Shown here one piece after another: positions 6,501 through 8,397 of a stretch of DNA of 8,397 bases (position 1 is its first letter; each line of letters opens with the position of its first letter). The stretch is taken from assembly GCA_020052115.1 (NCBI GenBank), contig JAGVPR010000356.1:1-8397 (forward strand), read 5' to 3'. A model generated the notes under the pieces. The model saw only the letters and a program-made list of their open reading frames with translations, made no database searches and was not told the DNA's origin. The position numbers were made by a program, and so were the translations under genes. The stretch comes from Candidatus Eiseniibacteriota bacterium (GTDB lineage Bacteria; Eisenbacteria; RBG-16-71-46; JAGVPR01).

Positions 6501-8328
6501 CGGGAAGACCGTCGAGTCCGAAGCTCCGGCTCGATCCCGACTGGGGGTTGGTCCCAGGGAGCGAGGTCGACGCGTTCTGGTCGAGCTGGCTGCTCCACAC
6601 CGTTCCCTGCAGGCCGGACATCGTATCACCGGTCGACCAGTTGAAATCCGCCTGAACGGCGTTCGAATACGTATCGGCCGTGTGCGATGTGCAGGTGATG
6701 TCCGGAAGATCCGGCGCCGTGTTGTCGTGCTTGAACGTGCGGTGCGCCGCCGGCCCCCAGTTCCCGTACCCGTCGACCGCACGCACATGGAAGTAGTGGA
6801 TGTCGTCTCCTGTCGCGACCGTGCTCGCGGACCTCTGCGTCGTGTCGACATTCGTGTCCGGCACCGTGCTCGGGTTCCTGTCCCACACGTAGCTGTAACC
6901 GGACACGCCGCCGATGTCGACCGGCTCGGTCCAGCTCGCCTGCAGATTGCGGTTCGGATACCACGCGACCTGGCTTGGGTGCGATGAGCTGGAGATCGTC
7001 GGGGCCGGAGGACCTTCATCGTCGAAGAAGATGGAGAACGTCTCGTAGTCGCAGTTCTGGTCCTTCCCCATCGAGTTGTGAGCGCGCGCCTCGATCGTGT
7101 GAGATCCGTGAGAGCTGAGCCCCGCGTCGATCTGGAAATTCTCCTCGGGGTTGTTCCAGCTCCCATCCGACGGCGTCGCGTTGAGCCACGTTCCGCTGTC
7201 TACGCGGTACTCGACGCGCGTGATGGGCGACCACCGGTACGGCGAGTAGGAGCGGCCGGCGAGGTAAGCCGTCGGATCGCCCGTCACCTGGGGCGGGTCG
7301 ACCGTGACCTCGGCCCATGGCATCGCCTCCTCGAGATCATCCCAGCCGTCGGAATCCTCGTCGCGCCAGCCGATGTGCCCTTTCGTCCAGTCGCAGATCA
7401 TGAGGTTGTCGGCCCACTGGCTGAGCATGACGCAGTGATGGCCGGGGCCGCAGAGTTCGCAGTTGCCGTTGACGTAGTTCGTCTCGAGCCACTCGTTTTC
7501 GTAGACATCGGTGCAGCCGCCGCCACCGCACACGTGCGTAACAGAATCTTCGTACTCATCGCTCGCGCCGTAGAGGTGCATGATCTCGTGCGCATAGGTA
7601 TTCCAGTCGCCATACTCCTCGTAGTTGATGGATGTCGCGAGCCACGAGTAGGCGTGCGAGCGGCCGTTGTGGTTCACGTGGATGACCGCGATCACGTTGT
7701 CCCACGTCCCGCTCGTGCGCGTGGCGGAGCGGTTGGACTCCAGCAGATCGTCCATGGTGAAGCCATCGCCGTCGTAGTCGCCGAACCCGATCGCCTGCGG
7801 GACCGTGTCAGAAGTCCAGGCATAAGGGTCGCCGTGGGCCGAGCGCCCCGAGACGGTCGCGTTGTAGTAGTAGAAGCTGTCGGTGTGAGCGATGCTGAAC
7901 GAGACGTCGAGATCGCCGGGCGAGTGGTCCTCGATCCACTCCACGGCATCGCGAGCCGTCGCTGCGGCCGTGCACCGCGTCCAATCCCAAGGCCACCACG
8001 AGGAGGTTGACCAGGAGCTGTTATCGTCGGTGACGAAGATGTGGATGACGAACGTGTCGCCATAGAGGAAGGGCGCGGCGTCGCACTTCTGCCAGGCGGG
8101 CGGGCAGGCGCCGGTCTTTCCGGCGGGCTCCGGGAAGGAACGAACGCATCCGGAGAGCGGCGTTTGTGGATGGTTCAGCGATCGCTGAAGCATCGCTGCC
8201 GGAAGCGCCGGATCGTAGGCGCCCCCGATCAAACGCGGGGGCGATTCCTGGGCGGTGGAGGGAAGGGCCGCGAGAAAGAGCGCCACGAAACAGGCGATCG
8301 CGCAGGAAAGAACGAGAGGTCGAGTCAT
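580..8328 (-). CDS. Giant secreted multidomain protein with metalloprotease-like head, beta-helix, ASH repeats and FlgD/T9SS-type C-terminus
   Basis: A complete 2582-residue frame with ATG at 8326-8328 and TGA at 580-582. The start is favoured because a GGAGGA Shine-Dalgarno lies 7 bases upstream and the protein opens directly with a signal peptide. Domain order: signal peptide 1-26; zinc-metalloprotease-like 27-341; Ig-like 342-438; four Ig/FN3-like repeats 439-852; FN3 853-943; parallel beta-helix ~975-1312; Ig-like 1337-1440; BACON-like 1442-1540; five ASH repeats 1543-2077; BACON-like 2078-2206; unassigned beta-rich domain 2207-2480; sorting-type domain ~2490-2582. No frameshift or internal stop is present. 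Long modular proteins of this type are exported through Sec and, with this tail, are secreted or held at the cell surface. The head suggests proteolysis, the helix and Ig modules a stalk and/or glycan or protein binding. The physiological substrate is unknown. No operon partner is visible. The long open frames on the opposite strand, for example 1819-3411, are compositional shadows. The CDS is certain; the enzymatic activity is a prediction from one motif and its surroundings. Confidence 0.96.
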   Translation of the reverse strand: MTRPLVLSCAIACFVALFLAALPSTAQESPPRLIGGAYDPALPAAMLQRSLNHPQTPLSGCVRSFPEPAGKTGACPPAWQKCDAAPFLYGDTFVIHIFVTDDNSSWSTSSWWPWDWTRCTAAATARDAVEWIEDHSPGDLDVSFSIAHTDSFYYYNATVSGRSAHGDPYAWTSDTVPQAIGFGDYDGDGFTMDDLLESNRSATRTSGTWDNVIAVIHVNHNGRSHAYSWLATSINYEEYGDWNTYAHEIMHLYGASDEYEDSVTHVCGGGGCTDVYENEWLETNYVNGNCELCGPGHHCVMLSQWADNLMICDWTKGHIGWRDEDSDGWDDLEEAMPWAEVTVDPPQVTGDPTAYLAGRSYSPYRWSPITRVEYRVDSGTWLNATPSDGSWNNPEENFQIDAGLSSHGSHTIEARAHNSMGKDQNCDYETFSIFFDDEGPPAPTISSSSHPSQVAWYPNRNLQASWTEPVDIGGVSGYSYVWDRNPSTVPDTNVDTTQRSASTVATGDDIHYFHVRAVDGYGNWGPAAHRTFKHDNTAPDLPDITCTSHTADTYSNAVQADFNWSTGDTMSGLQGTVWSSQLDQNASTSLPGTNPQSGSSRSFGLDGLPDGDHYFHVRAADWAGNWTATAHRRIRVDREAPWLAAGCTSHPDPSRWYANGDVTYSWSFTKTDLSGITGYSYAQSGDSTVTPDRYSEGTSNSKVYNGLASGRYWFGVHGVDAAGNWGSDPGQQGIVRVSARVDVTDPSLVSNLASPSHADAIGEYDCMQSADRTVDVTWSAATDAHSGLEGYSICWNQAAGTGPDSTKDFGSSAVTTTSATLADGESWYFHIRAVDEVGNWDNHFATLGPFFIAATPPAVPSNLTANAGNATVTLRWNHVSASTPITYKVYRRIGDGSYGSRLVEGLQDTTYTDVWPSVLNGETYHYAVAAVDSCLRESAKSWEGEAAPEYASPGNGRRWDLTDLVNNSKGGVRNAAPLFRMHGTVKISAGDTLDIDPGHQLYSQDLTGTRKLRIEGVLLAPGTAAQSITFASGSSIRGGWAGIHLVNPGAGSRIDHCTIRHAVTGITWDGGNPLVRDCLVEECTGTGISAVAAPVPGSTCTVLRNTVRRCDAAGIYVFGAPFSVTRVDTNTVTRNTTGIEYDVNVAAPAPVSLLISANDVRNQTGNGIDCGRGAQNVTVSNNSVRENLNGIVFDGEGWMVAQPLVTGNNVSGNANAGIYTAQQAAPLIQNNRIVQNGMYGCYSKTDAWPTLTGNTITGSRIGVAVAQSQVAVPDMGNPPLSPGMNRLDGHVVMFVQNATAVMMNAKSNYWGAAQQNPAGVIGGPVAWNPVWNPPANQAPTINLTAPAGGTATDAVVITWVDGDPDPADNATINLYYDTDGVGFDGTQIDGASNLSEDDPANTFTWDTSRIPAGAYAVYGLISDGSLSASSYSPGMITIQHGDIAVSPDTLEAQVEPGQMAGPTLTIRNSGTAALVGRLSESVAWLSLSDSTFSVGAGDSAQVTVTFDATSLAEDDYAAAVAVMSDDHADSLVTIPALMHVAKPEIDLSAASVEFGGVVVDSSASFEFEIYNLGTADLLVTGLTAGGAFSVSGVVPPVSVAPGDTLAATVSYSPVAPAVNADTLAVTSNDSDEPDLHVPLSGTGLAPELRLSALSHAFGTVAAGDRDVWNLTVSNDGTTALALTSASFDMAGFTILSPSLSTTVAAGDSVSLALAFAPTEARAYAATLTIETNDADEDSVEIDLTGTGAYPDAILSGASLDFGSTRKGAVRELTLRVRNTGGDTLSVTTAATSGPFSVTSPGLPADVAAGDSLALTVRYAPAGLGADAESLFVTTDSPLTPALRAVLAGTGVAPEVSTSDVHLAFGAVHADSTRTHGVRVRNEGTSALTVSAVGLAGGAHFSFAAPAAPFEIAAGDSEEISVTFESSPVGGYADTLAIACDDDDEPALAVTLDAESAAPEVSVRILIDQTGYGEPVEHDVTGGSTDLGPCPLGESTSLTFRVRNIGGYALHLTGASVTPAEYSLEEIYLPVAVAPGEFAPVRVTFTPADTSETVGALTIVSDDRESPSVEVTLHAHGTDAMASLFPSSLAATVFEEASTDLPLSLANTGEAEYGYWVREGSGAAKERTATPKEEILRPAPALPKQAEYSWISVLDSTGFVAGRDTVGVSVHIDATPLAAGVYSGSLLVLTNDPDLDTTSVPVRLRIPRMRYADHDAANFLTTVTDEGAIGFWDRLQDETYGLGFVYPRPGGPQYLFSGSFWAGVASDRVSDASYDYDFDVASGGEVSVEGTDPQRSLARWRDTRAPLPLGIEVEQEGLAYPAPEHDDFLLLNYSVRNVSGTALDGVRVGLYFDWDIGDYLLNEGGYDPTTRAGYMMNRQQADSTHVGIVLVAPSSPSSFHLIHHPTYVNPYGNLRDVDKWTFLSDGVIDDSTWERQDWSMVMAAGPFDLGPSESVRVSFAIVAGAGRQAFLANAAAARILGTIDVPPDSPPARFAVHASHPNPFGEATHVSFDLPMRALVTAAIFDVQGRCVALLARRVFEPGRHSLEWSGRDDAGRRAPAGVYFYRVETPGAAAARKIVLLR
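583..861 (-). other. FlgD-Ig/T9SS type A-like C-terminal sorting domain (residues ~2490-2582)
   Basis: The tail carries the full signature of this module: FAVHASHPNPFGEATHVSFD (residues 2493-2512), an AAIFDVQGRCVALLA strand, PGRHSLEWSGRDDAGRRAPAGVYFYRVETP, and a short final strand AARKIVLLR with the stop directly behind it. In Bacteroidota such C-terminal domains direct outer-membrane translocation through the type IX system; in other FCB-related and candidate phyla the same FlgD-Ig-like tail is abundant though its exporter is often unproven. It marks the protein as complete at its C-terminus and as surface-attached or secreted. Confidence 0.85.
889..1710 (-). other. Unassigned beta-rich C-terminal domain (residues 2207-2480)
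   Basis: No named family was recognised with confidence. The stretch is rich in aromatic residues: FWDRLQDETYGLGFVYPRPG, YLFSGSFWAG, then DDFLLLNYSVRNVSGTALDG, VRVGLYFDWDIGDYL, HVGIVLVAP, HHPTYVNPYGN, DKWTFLSDG and WSMVMAAGPFDLGPSESVRVSFAIVAG. The 'LLLNYSVRN.SG..L..V.VGLYFDWDI' pattern resembles a module often found just before the sorting tail in secreted peptidases of uncultivated bacteria. It is placed between the stalk and the C-terminal sorting domain. Function unknown. Confidence 0.55.
1711..2097 (-). other. BACON-like domain, second copy, with charged Pro-rich insertion (residues 2078-2206)
   Basis: The same strand order as the first copy is seen: LSLANTGEAEYGYWV, then W2149-ISVLDSTGFVAGRDTVGVSV, HIDATPLAAGVYSGSLLVLTNDPDLDTTSVPVRLRIP. 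Between the N-T-G strand and W2149 there is a ~30-residue Lys/Glu/Pro/Ala-rich stretch (about 2118-2146: GSGAAKERTATPKEEIL...PALPKQAE) not expected in the fold. It should form an exposed loop and is a plausible protease-sensitive hinge. Confidence 0.6.
2098..3702 (-). repeat. Five protein-level ASH (choice-of-anchor D type) repeats (residues 1543-2077)
   Basis: Copies at residues 1543-1643, 1646-1747, 1750-1850, 1853-1955 and 1958-2077 share the ASPM-SPD2-Hydin pattern. Each opens P-E/D-x-x-x-S, has 'FG.V..G/D....' and a 'V.N.G...L' strand, then 'F.....V.VAPGDT/AAGDS', 'V.Y.P' and 'A.TL.I.SND.DEP', closing 'V.L.GTG'. Copies 1-3 keep the GTG boundary, copy 4 ends in AES and copy 5 in HGTD. Copy 5 is the most divergent, with an extra ~15 residues after its opening (IDQTGYGEPVEHDVTGGS). 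Copies are similar enough for a shared origin but not identical in DNA. Such blocks form extended, rigid stalks in secreted and surface proteins of many bacteria. Confidence 0.88.
3709..4005 (-). other. BACON-like domain, first copy (residues 1442-1540)
   Basis: DIAVSPDTLEAQVEPGQ, then LTIRNSGTAAL, W1484-LSLSDSTFSVGAGDS, VTVTFDATSLAEDDYAAAV and a closing strand give the BACON-type pattern: N-S/T-G turn, 'W-L' strand, 'GDS-xxVTVxFDA', 'Y' strand. It immediately precedes the ASH repeats and is matched by a second copy just after them (2078-2206), so the ASH block is bracketed. Assignment is by pattern. Confidence 0.6.
4009..4320 (-). other. Ig-like domain (residues 1337-1440)
   Basis: It begins NQAPTINLTAPAGGT, a typical opening for bacterial Ig repeats, continues with VVITWVDGDPDPADNATI and a calcium-like acidic loop, and ends in the strands TFTWDTSRIPAGAYAVYGLI and SDGSLSASSYSPG. 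Such domains are common as connectors after beta-helices in large secreted proteins. The three-dimensional fold is inferred. Confidence 0.7.
4393..5406 (-). other. Right-handed parallel beta-helix (residues ~975-1312)
   Basis: About a dozen short turns of ~22-28 residues repeat the pattern '...I.xNxVxxxxxxGIxxxxxxxxP.IxxN...': WAGIHLVN, IDHCTIRHAVTGITW, VRDCLVEECTGTGIS, LRNTVRRCDAAGIYV, SANDVRNQTGNGIDC, VSNNSVRENLNGIVF, VTGNNVSGNANAGIYT, IQNNRIVQNGMYGCYS and LTGNTITGSRIGVAV. The closing SNYWG at 1307-1311 is the usual end of NosD/pectate-lyase-like helices. The entry strand, TVKISAGDTLDIDPG, also fits the family. Many such helices bind or cleave polysaccharide, but no lyase catalytic pattern was recognised, so a binding or scaffold role is equally possible. 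Confidence 0.88.
5500..7014 (-). repeat. Protein-level tandem repeats: four Ig/FN3-like modules plus a canonical FN3 (residues 439-943)
   Basis: Four modules of ~97-110 residues follow each other at residues 439-535, 536-637, 638-742 and 743-852. Each opens with a short 'S-H' motif (SSSSHP, TCTSHT, GCTSHP, SPSHA). In mid-module, copies 1, 3 and 4 have an aromatic 'GYSY/GYSI' strand. Each closes with a variant of 'YFHVRAVDxxGNW' (HYFHVRAVDGYGNW, HYFHVRAADWAGNW, YWFGVHGVDAAGNW, WYFHIRAVDEVGNW). This is the common bacterial extracellular beta-sandwich with a 'D-x-x-G-N' turn. Residues 853-943 form a standard FN3 domain: PPAVPSNLTA, VTLRWNHV, YKVYRR, TYTD, YHYAVAAVD. Such arrays usually act as spacers or binding modules between a catalytic domain and other modules. 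Similarity between copies is clear at protein level and moderate at DNA level, so they are old duplications. Confidence 0.85.
7015..7305 (-). other. Ig-like domain after the protease (residues 342-438)
   Basis: The stretch has the pattern of a bacterial Ig-like beta-sandwich that evaluates a 'difference' or load: ITRVEYRVDSGTWLNATPSDG, then a strand FQIDAGLSSHGSHTIEARAHNSMG. The 'VEYRVD..W' and 'GxHTIEARAxxSxG' strands are typical of Ig modules placed directly after secreted hydrolase domains. It probably packs against or positions the protease head. No catalytic residues are visible. Confidence 0.65.
7306..8250 (-). other. Zinc-metalloprotease-like domain (residues ~27-341)
   Basis: The core motif is H247-E-I-M-H251-L-Y-G-A-S-D257-E258-Y, encoded at 7555-7590 and just below. 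It fits HExxHxxGxx(D)E-Y. H247 and H251 would bind zinc, E248 would be the general base, and D257 or E258 the third ligand. Acidic third ligands occur in snapalysin-type and in M6/InhA-type enzymes, the latter having HExxHxxGxPDEY. A 'CVM' at 299-301, fifty residues after H251, could be the methionine turn. Ten cysteines (61, 75, 82, 119, 267, 272, 290, 293, 299, 312) suggest disulfides outside the cytoplasm. Two DxDxDG loops, at 184-189 and 323-328 (the latter in GHIGWRDEDSDGWDD), look like calcium sites. Only ~60 residues separate the signal peptide from the first predicted strands, so there is no room for a large propeptide. The sequence is not close enough to a named peptidase family for firm assignment. 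Confidence 0.75.
8251..8328 (-). other. Signal peptide of the giant protein (residues 1-26)
   Basis: MTRPLVLSC begins a short basic n-region (one Arg), followed by a strongly hydrophobic core (roughly residues 5-21, rich in Leu, Ala, Val, Phe) and a polar end, LPSTAQ. Signal peptidase I cleavage is likely after A26 (S-T-A|Q-E). A lipobox is not evident: C9 and C13 lie inside the hydrophobic core, too early for a lipoprotein site. This predicts Sec-dependent export. Confidence 0.9.
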
Positions 8329-8335
8329 TGATCCG

Positions 8336-8341
8336 TCCTCC
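8336..8341 (-). promoter_or_regulatory. Shine-Dalgarno sequence of the large gene
   Basis: Read on the minus strand this is GGAGGA, followed by the 7-base spacer CGGATCA and the ATG at 8326-8328. It is a near-consensus ribosome binding site at good spacing and fixes the start just before the signal peptide. No clear -10/-35 pair is visible in the remaining ~55 bases of leader, so the promoter probably lies outside the window or is of a non-sigma70 type. Confidence 0.85.
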
Positions 8342-8397
8342 GATCCGGAATCGCACGTCGCTGGAAGGTTTCTGTTGCTCCGCAGGAACCGGCAGCG

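Noticed and set aside
5974..8010. Plus-strand open frames of 337 and 310 codons (5974-6987, 7078-8010)
   Set aside because: Same compositional shadow effect; no signal peptide, motif or ribosome binding site to support them.
8342..8397. Sigma70-type promoter for the large gene
   Set aside because: No convincing -10 or -35 element is seen in this GC-rich leader; the promoter is probably beyond the window edge.
1..8397. CRISPR array, tRNA, rRNA, toxin-antitoxin or defence gene cluster
   Set aside because: No regularly spaced direct repeats, RNA gene patterns or small paired genes were found; the window is almost wholly one gene.

Overview
The window is dominated by one very large gene on the minus strand (580-8328). 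It encodes a 2582-residue secreted multidomain protein that appears complete, from an N-terminal signal peptide to a C-terminal FlgD-like/type IX-type sorting module. The only other gene-like feature is a truncated transposase tail on the plus strand (83-349). The DNA is GC-rich. A signal peptide, a metalloprotease-like head, long runs of Ig-type beta-sandwiches, ASH ('choice-of-anchor D') repeats and a 'PNPF...GVYFYR...' C-terminus are typical of giant surface or secreted proteins from uncultivated Gram-negative lineages around the FCB group, such as Candidatus Eisenbacteria and relatives. That taxonomic placement is inferred from architecture and composition; there is no marker gene in the window.

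Layout from left to right. Positions 1-82 show no recognisable gene. Positions 83-349 hold the C-terminal ~88 residues of a DDE/rve-type integrase-transposase whose front two thirds is missing. Positions 350-579 are a 230-bp spacer between the convergent transposase remnant and the large gene. A 12-bp perfect inverted repeat (497-508 and 577-588) lies across its right end and includes the stop codon of the large gene. Positions 580-8328 are the large gene, read right to left. Positions 8329-8397 are its 5' leader, with a strong Shine-Dalgarno sequence.

Domain order of the large protein (residues): signal peptide 1-26; zinc-metalloprotease-like domain ~27-341 with HEIMHLYGASDEY (H247, E248, H251, D257/E258), ten cysteines and two DxDxDG calcium-type loops; Ig-like 342-438; four related Ig/FN3-like repeats 439-852, each with a 'YFHVRAVDxxGNW'-type signature; a canonical FN3 domain 853-943; a right-handed parallel beta-helix ~975-1312 ending in SNYWG; Ig-like 1337-1440; BACON-like 1442-1540; five ASH repeats 1543-2077; a second BACON-like domain 2078-2206 with a charged, proline-rich insertion; an unassigned beta-rich domain 2207-2480; and a FlgD-Ig/sorting-type C-terminal domain ~2490-2582.

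No multi-gene system can be read from this window because it holds only one intact gene. The most interesting object is the architecture of the giant protein: a predicted protease head with little room for a propeptide, a beta-helix carbohydrate-binding or scaffold module in the middle, and a long Ig/ASH stalk leading to a secretion/anchoring tail. Its target and biological role cannot be determined from sequence alone.
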